Origin: Melioribacter roseus P3M-2
GTDB taxonomy: Bacteria; Bacteroidota; Ignavibacteria; Ignavibacteriales; Melioribacteraceae
Direction: 5' to 3'
NCBI RefSeq assembly: GCF_000279145.1
Contig: NC_018178.1
Location: 682,001 to 746,000 of the forward strand
DNA length: 64,000 bases
Within the stretch, counting starts at the first letter, position 1. Each line of letters begins with the position of its first letter. The position numbers and the translations under genes were made by a program. The notes under the pieces were generated by a model. The model was not told the origin of the DNA. It ran no database searches and was given only the letters and a program-made list of their open reading frames with translations. Of this stretch, positions 17,996 through 26,969 are shown piece after piece.

Positions 17996-19285
17996 ATGAA
18001 AAACGAAAAAAGCCAAGAATTGTTCGAAAGAGCGCAAAAATTAATTCCCGGAGGAGTAAATTCGCCGGTCAGAGCGTTCAAATCCGTCGGAGGAACTCCG
18101 CTTTTTATAACCCGGGGCGAAGGCTCCAGAATGTACGACGCCGACGGGAATGTATTGATCGATTATATCGGAAGCTGGGGACCGCATCTTTTCGGGCACA
18201 ATCCTCCTTTTATTAAAGAAGCGCTTTTAAAAGCACTCGAAGACGGCACAAGCTTCGGAGCGCCGACGGAGATAGAAGTTAAAATGGCGGAATTGATTTG
18301 CGATCTGGTTCCGTCGGTCGAAATGGTTCGTATGGTAAACAGCGGCACCGAAGCGACAATGAGCGCAATAAGAGTAGCCCGCGGTTTTACGGGTAAAGAA
18401 AAAATAATAAAGTTCGAAGGATGCTATCACGGGCACGGCGACTTCTTTCTTATAAAAGCAGGCAGCGGCGCATTGACATTCGGCGTTCCGACAAGTCCCG
18501 GAGTTACCAAAGGGACGGCAGCCGATACTCTTCTGGCCGAATTCAACAATATCGAGTCTGTCAAAAAAATAATTTCCCAAAACAAAGGCGAAATTGCGGC
18601 TTTAATTCTTGAACCGATTGTGGGAAACATGGGAACGGTAAGAGCAGACGACGACTTCATTAAAGAATTACGGGATTTGTGTTCCGAAGAAAAAATCGTA
18701 CTTATTTTCGACGAGGTAATGACCGGATTCCGGGTCGCCGCAGGAGGGGCACAGGAAATTCTCGGCGTTAAACCCGATATGACCACATTCGGAAAAATTA
18801 TCGGCGGAGGACTGCCTGTCGGCGCCTATGGCGGCAAAAGGGAAATTATGGAAATGGTTTCGCCGGTAGGACCGGTTTATCAGGCGGGAACTCTGAGCGG
18901 AAATCCGCTGGCGATGAATGCCGGATATGCCGCGCTCTCGTATATTAAGAACAATCCGGAAATATACAATGAGTTAGAATCCAAGTCCGCTCGCCTGGAA
19001 GACGGTATTAAAAACGCCGTTAAAGAAGCGGGAAAAAATTTCCAATTAAACCGGGTCGGATCGATGATGACGCTCTTCTTTACGGAAGAACCGGTATTCG
19101 ATTTCAAAACCGCAATCAAATCCGATACCGAACTGTTCGGCAAATTTTTCCATTCGATGCTAAAACGCGGCGTTTATTTGCCGCCGGCGCAGTTCGAGGC
19201 GCTCTTCGTATCGACAGCGCATTCCGACGATGAAATCGACGCCACAATCAAAGCCGCCGAAGAATCTTTAAAAGAAATCTTATGA
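17996..19285 (+). CDS. hemL: Glutamate-1-semialdehyde 2,1-aminomutase
   Basis: PLP enzyme that completes 5-aminolevulinate synthesis from the HemA product. 429 aa. N-terminal [18 protein letters not shown] is diagnostic; the PLP-binding Asp lies in [10 protein letters not shown] and the Schiff-base Lys in [17 protein letters not shown]. The ATG follows AAAAAGGAAATTT. It is the only heme gene on the plus strand. Confidence 0.97.
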   Translation: MKNEKSQELFERAQKLIPGGVNSPVRAFKSVGGTPLFITRGEGSRMYDADGNVLIDYIGSWGPHLFGHNPPFIKEALLKALEDGTSFGAPTEIEVKMAELICDLVPSVEMVRMVNSGTEATMSAIRVARGFTGKEKIIKFEGCYHGHGDFFLIKAGSGALTFGVPTSPGVTKGTAADTLLAEFNNIESVKKIISQNKGEIAALILEPIVGNMGTVRADDDFIKELRDLCSEEKIVLIFDEVMTGFRVAAGGAQEILGVKPDMTTFGKIIGGGLPVGAYGGKREIMEMVSPVGPVYQAGTLSGNPLAMNAGYAALSYIKNNPEIYNELESKSARLEDGIKNAVKEAGKNFQLNRVGSMMTLFFTEEPVFDFKTAIKSDTELFGKFFHSMLKRGVYLPPAQFEALFVSTAHSDDEIDATIKAAEESLKEIL

Positions 19286-19290
19286 ATTGA

Positions 19291-19319
19291 CCGCCGGATT
19301 TAATTCCGGCGGGTTTTTT
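19291..19319 (+). terminator. Rho-independent terminator of hemL
   Basis: Stem CGCCGGA/TCCGGCG with a 6 nt loop, followed by GGTTTTTTT, immediately after the hemL stop. No T-tract on the other strand, so it serves hemL only. Confidence 0.9.
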
Positions 19320-19320
19320 A

Positions 19321-19728
19321 TCAATAAACTCCTTTGGCGTTCAAATGAGCGGTGTATTTTTTATCGCTTCCCTGTATATGCCCGATAAGCCAATCCTGCA
19401 GAAAATTCATTACGTTTATACTCAGATTGGTATTTCCTTTTTCGTAATTTTCTTTCAGTTCGTTCAGTTGTTTTATTAAATTTTGATGCGTCTGTTTATG
19501 CAAAGCGCTTTCGCTGTAACCGTATTTTTCCATCAGTTTTTCTTCGAAAGAAAAATGAGTGCGAGTGTAGTCCACAAGTTCGTTGAATATTTTATTCAAA
19601 GCTTCTTTACCCTTGCCGGCTTTCATGGCTTCGTGAAGTTCGTTGATAATATCCAGCAATTTTTTATGCTGCTCGTCGATGCTTTTAATGTTTACGGAAT
19701 AAGAATCCGTCCATCTGAACAACGGCAT
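19321..19728 (-). CDS. Bacteriohemerythrin
   Basis: 135 aa four-helix diiron O2-binding protein. I start at the ATG for MPLFRWTDSYSV (19728), which has CGGAGG 6 nt upstream; the frame extends 20 codons further without support. Ligands appear in order: DEQHKKL, HEAM, HFSFEEKLM, HKQTHQ and GHIQGSDKKY, the set of His/Glu/Asp typical of single-domain prokaryotic hemerythrins. Likely role is O2 sensing, storage or delivery in a microaerophilic cell. Convergent with hemL. Confidence 0.93.
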   Translation of the reverse strand: MPLFRWTDSYSVNIKSIDEQHKKLLDIINELHEAMKAGKGKEALNKIFNELVDYTRTHFSFEEKLMEKYGYSESALHKQTHQNLIKQLNELKENYEKGNTNLSINVMNFLQDWLIGHIQGSDKKYTAHLNAKGVY

Positions 19729-19787
19729 AATACCTCCGATTTTTATAATTTTATATATTATCGTACCAAAGTAAAATAAATTTAACA

Positions 19788-20774
19788 ATGGCTTTTATAC
19801 CGTCGTACATAAAACTGCTGGAATCGGGCGAACTTAAGACACGTGCCGAATCAGCTTATGAAAAAATGCGGAAATGTACTGTCTGCCCGAAAGAATGCGG
19901 CGTCGACCGGACGAATTACGAATACGGTTTTTGCCTCAGCGGTCATTTACCGATTGTATCTTCTTACACGCCTCATTTCGGAGAAGAGCCGGTTCTCTCG
20001 GGTACCTCTGGAGCAGGCAACATTTTCTTCGGCAATTGCAATTTGAGATGCATCTACTGCCAGAATTACCAAATAAGCCAAAACTGGGAAGCCGAAAAAT
20101 TCAACGAAACGTCGTACGAAAAGCTTGCGGAGATAATGCTCGAATTGCAGGAACGCGGCTGCCATAATATCGGTCTGGTTTCCCCGACCCATTTCGCAGG
20201 CTCGATTCTTAAATCGATCTACATTGCGGCGCAAAAGGGATTGCGACTTCCGATAATTTACAATTCAAACGGTTACGACTCAGTAGAAACGCTAAAATTG
20301 TACGAAGGCGTTGTCGATATTTATTTACCCGACTTTAAATACGGCAGCAGCGAATACGGCAAACTCTATTCCAATGCTAAAGATTATTTTGAAATTGCCT
20401 GCAAAGCCATAAAAGAAATGCACCGCCAGGTAGGTTCCGAACTTGTTTTCGAGGGCAATACCGTAGCGCGGGGATTGATAATCAGGCATCTCGTACTGCC
20501 GAACGATCTCTCCGAAACAGAAAGGGTTTTCAAATTTATTTCCGAAGAGCTCGACAATGAAGTTCATATTTCATTAATGTCGCAATATTATCCGGCGCAC
20601 AAAGCAATCAAGGAACCTTTATTGAGCAGGACGTTGCGACCAATAGAATATTATAAAGCAATCGAATTGATGGAAAAATACGGACTCAAAAACGGATGGA
20701 TACAGGAACTGGAGAGTTATAATTACTACCGCCCCGATTTCGAGTACGATCGTAAGAATCCTTTCGGGAATTAA
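19788..20774 (+). CDS. Radical SAM protein of the PflX (COG1313) family
   Basis: 328 aa. The SAM cluster motif is NCNLRCIYCQNYQ (CX3CX2C). Ahead of it is a Cys-rich N-terminus (CTVCPKEC) plus a further Cys in GFCLSG, suggesting an additional metal site. PflX-like proteins resemble glycyl-radical enzyme activases, but no pyruvate formate-lyase is encoded nearby, so the substrate is unknown. It is separated by 59 bp from the divergent bacteriohemerythrin. Confidence 0.88.
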   Translation: MAFIPSYIKLLESGELKTRAESAYEKMRKCTVCPKECGVDRTNYEYGFCLSGHLPIVSSYTPHFGEEPVLSGTSGAGNIFFGNCNLRCIYCQNYQISQNWEAEKFNETSYEKLAEIMLELQERGCHNIGLVSPTHFAGSILKSIYIAAQKGLRLPIIYNSNGYDSVETLKLYEGVVDIYLPDFKYGSSEYGKLYSNAKDYFEIACKAIKEMHRQVGSELVFEGNTVARGLIIRHLVLPNDLSETERVFKFISEELDNEVHISLMSQYYPAHKAIKEPLLSRTLRPIEYYKAIELMEKYGLKNGWIQELESYNYYRPDFEYDRKNPFGN

Positions 20775-21149
20775 TCAAACATACAAATGTTCGTATCTGT
20801 GGAATATCCGCTCGAGCCGTTCTGCCAGTTGAGAAAGCACGTCCGTCTTCAAAAGGCAGCCTTCTATTCTGTAGGAAATCAGTTTTTCGATATACTCCCT
20901 CTCATTGTTAGCCGTTAATGCAATTACGGGCACTTCAAAAGATTTTAACGTTTCCAGGAAATCAAGCCCGCTTCCGAAATCCGCATCCGTATTAATAAAT
21001 ACCATTCTCGGTTTTCTTCTGTCGATTTTGTCGAGCGCTTCTTTTTCCGAGTTCACTTCTACGACTTTCGTCATAAACTTTTTTTCGATGAATTTTTTCA
21101 GTAATCCACGAAAATTGAGGTCTTCGTCAATAAGTAAAATATAACTCAT
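20775..21149 (-). CDS. Stand-alone receiver domain with Asn at the phosphorylation site
   Basis: 124 aa CheY-like single receiver. The acidic pair is present (LLIDED), as are the switch Thr (IALTANN) and the conserved Lys (CLLKTD). At the end of strand beta-3, where CheY has DWNMPNMDG, this protein has NTDADFGSG; aligning the final Gly puts Asn where the phospho-accepting Asp belongs. It is therefore probably a pseudo-receiver that is not phosphorylated in the usual way. GAGGGA precedes the ATG. No kinase adjoins; it is convergent with the PflX-like gene, the two stop codons abutting. Confidence 0.85.
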   Translation of the reverse strand: MSYILLIDEDLNFRGLLKKFIEKKFMTKVVEVNSEKEALDKIDRRKPRMVFINTDADFGSGLDFLETLKSFEVPVIALTANNEREYIEKLISYRIEGCLLKTDVLSQLAERLERIFHRYEHLYV

Positions 21150-21262
21150 TTTATAATCCCTCTTTTATCCACATTTATTATCGTAAAAAAGGGAATAAAA
21201 TTTACAGCTCAATAGTAAAAATTTTTATTTGTATAAATTGTATTTATAATTTTTTAAAGGGA

Positions 21263-23173
21263 TTACTGAAACATTCTTTCCACTATTTTTTTGTTTTGAT
21301 GGTTGTAAATATTTTTTCCTTCGGGAGTGTAGAGATAGTCTATTCTTTGTTTGTAGAATTCGGTTATTTTACCGCGCACCATTTTAAGCGTACTGTTCAG
21401 GAAATGATTTTGCTCCGTAAAAGCTTCTCCCAAAAGCGAAAAAGCGGCGGGCAGCCATCTTTCGGGGAATTCGCCTGCAAATTGACCGCCTTGTTTGAAT
21501 TTCGATATCTCCTCGTCTATTAATTTTATGACTGCATTCTGCCCTTCTTCGGATTTGTGGGATAAATTATTTTCGTCAAGGAAGCGTTTGATCTGTTCTT
21601 TATTCGGAACAATCAGCGCAATTGTGTAGGGCGATTGATTGTTGTAAAGCATAACCTGTTCGATAAATTTGGAATTTTCGGTCAGGGCTTCTTCAATTCC
21701 CTCGGGCGAATATTTTTCCCCGTCGCTTGCAATCAAAAGCGATTTGAATCTGCCCAAAACGTAGAGAAAGCCGTCCTCGTCGAGATATCCGAGGTCGCCT
21801 GAATAAAGCCATCCGTCTTTGATCGTTTCGGCGGTGGCTTTTTCGTTTTTCCAGTAACCGACCATCACATTCTCGCCGCGCACCACTATTTCGCCTTTTT
21901 GACCGGCGGGCAATTCACTTCCGTTTGAATCGCAAATTTTAACTTCCAGATTATCCACAATTCTGCCCGAGGAGCCGAGTTTATGTTTAGCCGGCACATT
22001 GGCGGAAATTATCGGCGCCGCTTCGGTTAATCCGTATCCCTGAAACATCGGGATTCCGATTGCATAAAAAAACCGCTGCAATTCGATATCGAGCAATGCG
22101 CCTCCACCGATAAAAAATTCGAGTCTGCCGCCGAAATTTTCGCGTATTTTCGAAAAGAGAATCTTATCGTAAAGTTTGTATAACGGTTTTAATAATTTCC
22201 GTTTTCCATTACCACGATTCCAACCTTCGGCATTGTAATTATAAGCCAATTTAAGAGCCGAGTTAAAGAGTTGTTCAATCCGTTTTCCCTTTTCGCGTAT
22301 TCCTTTTTCGATATTCTTTCTGAAGTTCTTTGCCAATGCCGGCACGCTCAACAGAAACGTCGGTTTTATCTCTTTGATATTCTTGGGAATATTTTTGAGA
22401 GTTTCCAGAGGAGTGCGTCCCGTCTCAACCGCAGCCATCGAAGCTCCGTTATACATCAAAGTATAAATTCCCGCCGTATGGGCAAAAGCGTGATCCCACG
22501 GTAAAATCAACAATGTCGTGTACCATTCGGGAATCGGCAGAAGACTCGTAGCCTGTTCCACATTTGCCGTATAATTTCTGTGCGATAGCACAATTCCTTT
22601 CGGGTCTGCGGTAGTGCCGGAAGTATAACAAATATTTGCATAGTCGTTTTCTTTAACGGATTGCATCCTTTCAATCAATATGTTTCCTTTGGCTTTTAGA
22701 AATTCTTCCCCCGTCTTTAAAAGATCTTCGACGCACAACTCATCTTCCTGCAGGTCGTCTATTTTATCGAGCACAATAGTCTTTTCCAATTCCGGCAAAT
22801 CGTTTTTAATGCCTCTTATTTTATGGAGCTGTGAAGCGGAAACAACGGCAATTCTCGTACCCGAATGGTCGAGTCTGAATTTCAAATCGTTCAGTTCGTC
22901 GATTTTTACAGATATCGGGACGTTCACGGCTCCGGCATACAAAATCCCCAATTCGCTTATAACCCAGAAATTTCTTCCTTCCGATATTAAAGCCAGTCTG
23001 TCGCCTTTGTTAATTCCAAGCGAAATCAAGCCCGCCGCAAAATAATAAACGTATTTTTTAGCTTCATCGTAAGTAAGCGCTTCGTATTTTCCGTTTTTGC
23101 TTTCTTTAAGAAAAACATTGGAACCGTATTTCGAAACGCTCGTTTCGAACATATTGATAATTGTTCTTTCCAT
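21263..23173 (-). CDS. Long-chain acyl-CoA synthetase (AMP-forming)
   Basis: About 636 aa ANL-superfamily enzyme that activates fatty acids with ATP and CoA. Motifs: phosphate loop YTSGTTADPKGIVLSH, the A5 motif GYGLTEAAPI and the hinge region YSGDLGYLDEDGFLYVLGR. The ATG at 23173 (MERTIINMF) is preferred; a TTG two codons upstream is the longest possible start. It lacks a membrane helix. Most similar in layout to FadD15/FACL-type long-chain ligases; chain length specificity cannot be read off. Confidence 0.9.
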   Translation of the reverse strand: MERTIINMFETSVSKYGSNVFLKESKNGKYEALTYDEAKKYVYYFAAGLISLGINKGDRLALISEGRNFWVISELGILYAGAVNVPISVKIDELNDLKFRLDHSGTRIAVVSASQLHKIRGIKNDLPELEKTIVLDKIDDLQEDELCVEDLLKTGEEFLKAKGNILIERMQSVKENDYANICYTSGTTADPKGIVLSHRNYTANVEQATSLLPIPEWYTTLLILPWDHAFAHTAGIYTLMYNGASMAAVETGRTPLETLKNIPKNIKEIKPTFLLSVPALAKNFRKNIEKGIREKGKRIEQLFNSALKLAYNYNAEGWNRGNGKRKLLKPLYKLYDKILFSKIRENFGGRLEFFIGGGALLDIELQRFFYAIGIPMFQGYGLTEAAPIISANVPAKHKLGSSGRIVDNLEVKICDSNGSELPAGQKGEIVVRGENVMVGYWKNEKATAETIKDGWLYSGDLGYLDEDGFLYVLGRFKSLLIASDGEKYSPEGIEEALTENSKFIEQVMLYNNQSPYTIALIVPNKEQIKRFLDENNLSHKSEEGQNAVIKLIDEEISKFKQGGQFAGEFPERWLPAAFSLLGEAFTEQNHFLNSTLKMVRGKITEFYKQRIDYLYTPEGKNIYNHQNKKIVERMFQ

Positions 23174-23246
23174 TTTCAAACCGGTATTTTTTATTAAAGA
23201 TTTACGCTAAGATAAGAAGAAAAAGGATTCCGGAAAATTTAAAATA

Positions 23247-23276
23247 AAAAAGCCCGGACTCAGCCGGGCTTTTTAC
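23247..23276. terminator. Bidirectional terminator hairpin
   Basis: Stem AGCCCGG/CCGGGCT with a 6 nt loop, flanked by AAAAA on one side and TTTTT on the other. On the minus strand it follows the multiheme cytochrome gene by about 15 nt and would end it before the acyl-CoA ligase. Confidence 0.88.
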
Positions 23277-23288
23277 TTGCTTAATAGG

Positions 23289-24713
23289 CTACTTCATGTA
23301 GACCATCTTCTTCGTAGCCATAAAATTATCCGCCTGAATTCTGTAGATATAAACGCCGCTTGCCAGTTCGCCCGGAGCTGTAAATGTAATCCTGTGTTCG
23401 CCTGCCGGCATCATATTATTTACCAGGTCGGCAATCAATTCGCCGGTCATAGAGTAAATAGACAGCTTAACGTTCGAAGCTTTCGGCAGCGAGAAATTAA
23501 TGGTAGTGCTGGGGTTGAACGGGTTGGGATAGTTTTGTTCCAGATTGAATTCGTTCGGGACAGCCGCAATATTTTCAACTGCCGTAATACCGTTTTTATG
23601 TATTCCTTCTGCATATGAAGCAGCCCAGTCGACGGTTTCGTTTGTATGACAGCTCAAGCAGGCGAAATCGAGCGTAATTTTCGAGTGTCCTTCGCTATCC
23701 AGACGGAGAGCTTTTCCGTCAGCGGTAAACATAGAATCTTTTGTTTCGGCTTTTGTGTTGATTTTTAATACGTGCGAACGGATATCGCCTTTCCATCCGT
23801 TGCCGGTCTGCAAACCTACGGCAGATTTGCCGGTATAAGCCATATGGCAGTCGATACAATCAATGGTTTTGTCTTTTCCGTTCAGTTTGATTGTGTATTC
23901 CTGAGAAGAATGACAAGTTGAACATTCAGCTTTAATAGCTTTATTAGTCGTAACATTTTTATAATGAAGAGCCGTATGCGTATCATGGCATGTACCGCAT
24001 GTTAAATCGACGCCGACACCGTCGCCATGAGGCGAAGCTTTCAATTCATTAAATTGCTCGTGATGCTGTACCCATCCGCCGCTAGCGGGCACATTATTCG
24101 TAGTGCCGCCTCTTTGATGGCAATCGCCGCACCTGTTCAAAGTTAAATCCTCTCCGGTTCTAAAGGGTTTGACGTTCGCCGGATCGCTTACATGGTCGCC
24201 TGCCGGTCCGTGACATCCTTCGCATCTGATGCCGGGTTGAGCAAATGTTCCCCAATCGGTTTGTTGAGAAGTCCATGAGCCGCTCGGGTCGGCTCCGGTT
24301 GTGTGGCATTTGAAACAGTCATAATTATATTTTGTCTGTTTCCCGTCGTTGTAAGCCACCCATTCTTTTGTTTGATAGTTATATTGAGTCTGGGGACCCG
24401 TGTAGACATAACCGTCGGGTTTTACGAAACGGGCTTTCCAGCCGTATCCTCCGACAACATATACAAAATCGTTGAGACTTGAGCCCGGAGGCGCTTGCAA
24501 TACTTCCGGAGCCGTTCCTTCCGGATATACCGGCGGCTGACCGTTTACGATCGGATTAAGTTTATAAGGGTGTCCCGTCTTCATGTATTCGGTATATTTG
24601 TCCGAATGACATGTGCTGCACTTTGTATCTCCCTGATAAGTTTGCGCGCTGATATTTGCGGCAATAAAGACGATTACCAGAAGAGACAAACATGATTGTA
24701 ATTTATTTTTCAT
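23289..24713 (-). CDS. Secreted octaheme cytochrome c with T9SS sorting domain
   Basis: 474 aa. Residues 1-23 form a signal peptide ending before QTYQGD. Eight CXXCH heme-attachment sites follow in order: CSTCH, CFKCH, CEGCH, CGDCH, CGTCH, CSTCH, CIDCH and CLSCH, spread over about residues 30-360. The last ~80 residues are a Por/type IX secretion sorting domain starting at NYPNPFNPSTT and ending GVYIYRIQADNF. The T9SS domain implies export past the outer membrane and surface anchoring or release, a good place for extracellular electron transfer; that role is inference. The cytochrome c maturation genes ccmCDEF lie 2.3 kb away. Confidence 0.92.
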   Translation of the reverse strand: MKNKLQSCLSLLVIVFIAANISAQTYQGDTKCSTCHSDKYTEYMKTGHPYKLNPIVNGQPPVYPEGTAPEVLQAPPGSSLNDFVYVVGGYGWKARFVKPDGYVYTGPQTQYNYQTKEWVAYNDGKQTKYNYDCFKCHTTGADPSGSWTSQQTDWGTFAQPGIRCEGCHGPAGDHVSDPANVKPFRTGEDLTLNRCGDCHQRGGTTNNVPASGGWVQHHEQFNELKASPHGDGVGVDLTCGTCHDTHTALHYKNVTTNKAIKAECSTCHSSQEYTIKLNGKDKTIDCIDCHMAYTGKSAVGLQTGNGWKGDIRSHVLKINTKAETKDSMFTADGKALRLDSEGHSKITLDFACLSCHTNETVDWAASYAEGIHKNGITAVENIAAVPNEFNLEQNYPNPFNPSTTINFSLPKASNVKLSIYSMTGELIADLVNNMMPAGEHRITFTAPGELASGVYIYRIQADNFMATKKMVYMK

Positions 24714-24892
24714 AAATCCTCCAACAGGATATGAAATTAGTTAATTAGGACAAAGATATATTTTATTCTTGTTTGTAAAATAGCGGATTCGCTTGTCCGA
24801 GTAAAATTAAAGATTTTAAAAAATTTTTCATTTTTTGGTATTCTTCCGTCATAATTAACTATTTTTTATCTGGCAATTTGGGAATGTGGTAT

Positions 24893-25561
24893 ATGGAAAT
24901 TTTAATAGCCGAAGACGAAAAACACCTGGCGGAAAGCCTTAAAAAAAATTTCAATGCAGAGCATCACAGCGTCTATCTCGCTTACGACGGCGTAGAAACT
25001 CTCAATGCGGTAAAAAAATTCGTCTTCGACATAATTTTGCTTGACTGGCGCATGCCTAAAAAGAACGGGCTCGAAGTGTGCAAGGAATTACGCAAATCCG
25101 GCATCCAAACTCCGATTATTCTTCTGACTGCCCTGAACGATATTTCAAACAAAGTGGAAGCATTGAACGCCGGCGCAGACGATTATATAACCAAACCGTT
25201 TTCATTCGAAGAAGTAATGGCTAGGATTAACGCCGTTTTACGACGTTACTATTCGACTACGACAACGATATCTTTTGATAATTTCACTCTTAATCTTATC
25301 GACCACGTTTTAGAATCTCCCAAAGGTATTATCAAACTCTCCGACAAAGAATTCGAACTGCTCAGATATTTTCTGACTCATAAAGGATTGATTATTAATA
25401 AAGAAGAGATCTGTAAAAATGTGTGGAATATAGAATGCTCTCCCCTGTCGAACATTGTCGAGGTAACAGTAAAAAATTTAAGGCATAAACTTGAAGAGCA
25501 TTCGCCCAAGAAATATATTAAAACCATTTATGGAGAAGGTTACATTTTTTTTGGTAAATAA
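24893..25561 (+). CDS. OmpR/PhoB-family response regulator
   Basis: 222 aa: receiver (about 1-115) with acidic pair AEDE, phospho-Asp in LLDWRMPKKNG, Thr in LLTALND and Lys in ITKPFSFEE, then a winged-helix DNA-binding domain (about 130-222). I use the ATG at 24893 (MEILIAEDE); GGGA lies about 10 nt upstream. It is divergent from the multiheme cytochrome gene (179 bp), so this may be one of its targets. It overlaps the kinase gene downstream. Confidence 0.93.
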   Translation: MEILIAEDEKHLAESLKKNFNAEHHSVYLAYDGVETLNAVKKFVFDIILLDWRMPKKNGLEVCKELRKSGIQTPIILLTALNDISNKVEALNAGADDYITKPFSFEEVMARINAVLRRYYSTTTTISFDNFTLNLIDHVLESPKGIIKLSDKEFELLRYFLTHKGLIINKEEICKNVWNIECSPLSNIVEVTVKNLRHKLEEHSPKKYIKTIYGEGYIFFGK

Positions 25562-26951
25562 ATTTAAAAATATTCTATCAGGAACGTTCTTTCGCACCAC
25601 TCTGTTAATTGGCGGTTCGCTGCTCTTGCTTTTGATAATCTTTAATATAATAGTATACTTCGAACTGCGACACGAAGCCGACAATTTGATGGATACACGG
25701 TTGCGACATGAAATAGAACACATCTACCTATCTCTCACGATAGAAAATGACACATTAAAAATTATACGTCCGGAAGAATTAAGAGAGTCCGACCTGGCTT
25801 CTATTACCGACGAGCCTTTTTTCCTGCAAGTTTTCGATAAGAGGGGTAAAATACTCCTGAGCAGCGATAATATAAAATACATCGGCAGCATGAAATTGGA
25901 CGCTCCTTTTTTTTCGGATAAATATCTATTCAAAGACGAGAACGTCAATGATCGGAGGTTAAGAGTCGGATATCAAAATTTATTCAGGGAAGACGGCGCT
26001 TATTTTGCCACGTTAAAATTAGGAATGTTTAACGATACCTATTATGATATAATCCGTAACATCATGTCGATAAATTTATATCTTCTGCCGTTATTTATAG
26101 TCATAATATTTACCGCAGGGCTGTTGATTACCCGAAGGATTTATTCGCCCATTAATAAAATTATTGAGACGGCGAATAATATCAACGCCTCGAATCTCAA
26201 CAAAAAGATTAGCATACACATTCACGACGAGGATATACTCGGGAAATTAACTTCTACTCTCAACAATTTATTTCAGAGACTAAACGATCAAATAAAACAC
26301 ATCACTCTGTTTACCGATAACGCCTCGCACCAAATCATGAACCCTCTGACGATAATAAACTCGGAACTGGAATATTTACTCAACAAAAGCAACCTGAGCG
26401 AAGACCATATAAAATCTATCGAGATTCTGAAGGAGCAGACGGAAAGAATTATAGAAATAGTCAAATCTTTGCTCATTATGACAAAATTAAGAGGCAATCC
26501 GGGAGCGAATACCGTAGTAAATCTTACGGAACTGACAAACGAAATTATTGCTTCATACGATTCCGAGCCGATCGACGCCGAAATCGAAGACGATGTCTAC
26601 ATCAGGTGCCATGAAGATTATATGAAAATACTGATTACTAATTTAATCGACAACGCTCTCAAGTACTCTAATTACGATAATGTTAATCTTTGCATAAAAA
26701 AAGAAGGAAAGCGATGCGTAATAAAAGTTGCAGACAGAGGAATTGGCGTGAGAAATGAAGAGAAGAAAAAAATATTCGAGAAGTTCTACCGTTCTTCTTC
26801 GGCTGAGATAGCCGGTATTAAGGGCGCCGGGATTGGGTTAAGCTTGGTCTATGAAATCGTAAACTCGCTTAACGGCTCGATTGAAATTCTTGACAATGAA
26901 CCGCAGGGAGCTATTTTTATTATAAAGCTCCCTACGATAGAATTAGTATAA
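25530..26951 (+). CDS. Sensor histidine kinase, partner of the upstream regulator
   Basis: About 473 aa. Two membrane helices (about 25-45 and 180-200) bracket a ~135-residue sensory region, followed by a HAMP-like linker, a HisKA domain with ASHQIMNPLTIINSE, and an ATPase domain with NLIDNALKYSN, ADRGIGV and GAGIGLSLVYEI. The start is uncertain: ATG at 25530, overlapping the regulator by 32 bp, or a TTG at 25551 that has GGAGAAGG well placed upstream. The signal sensed is unknown. Convergent with ccmF, 18 bp apart. Confidence 0.9.
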   Translation: MEKVTFFLVNKFKNILSGTFFRTTLLIGGSLLLLLIIFNIIVYFELRHEADNLMDTRLRHEIEHIYLSLTIENDTLKIIRPEELRESDLASITDEPFFLQVFDKRGKILLSSDNIKYIGSMKLDAPFFSDKYLFKDENVNDRRLRVGYQNLFREDGAYFATLKLGMFNDTYYDIIRNIMSINLYLLPLFIVIIFTAGLLITRRIYSPINKIIETANNINASNLNKKISIHIHDEDILGKLTSTLNNLFQRLNDQIKHITLFTDNASHQIMNPLTIINSELEYLLNKSNLSEDHIKSIEILKEQTERIIEIVKSLLIMTKLRGNPGANTVVNLTELTNEIIASYDSEPIDAEIEDDVYIRCHEDYMKILITNLIDNALKYSNYDNVNLCIKKEGKRCVIKVADRGIGVRNEEKKKIFEKFYRSSSAEIAGIKGAGIGLSLVYEIVNSLNGSIEILDNEPQGAIFIIKLPTIELV

Positions 26952-26969
26952 CTCCGTATTCTTCATAAT

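Noticed and set aside
26906-26934. Terminator at the end of the histidine kinase gene
   Set aside because: GGGAGCT/AGCTCCC with an AT-rich loop lies inside the coding region and is not followed by a T-run.
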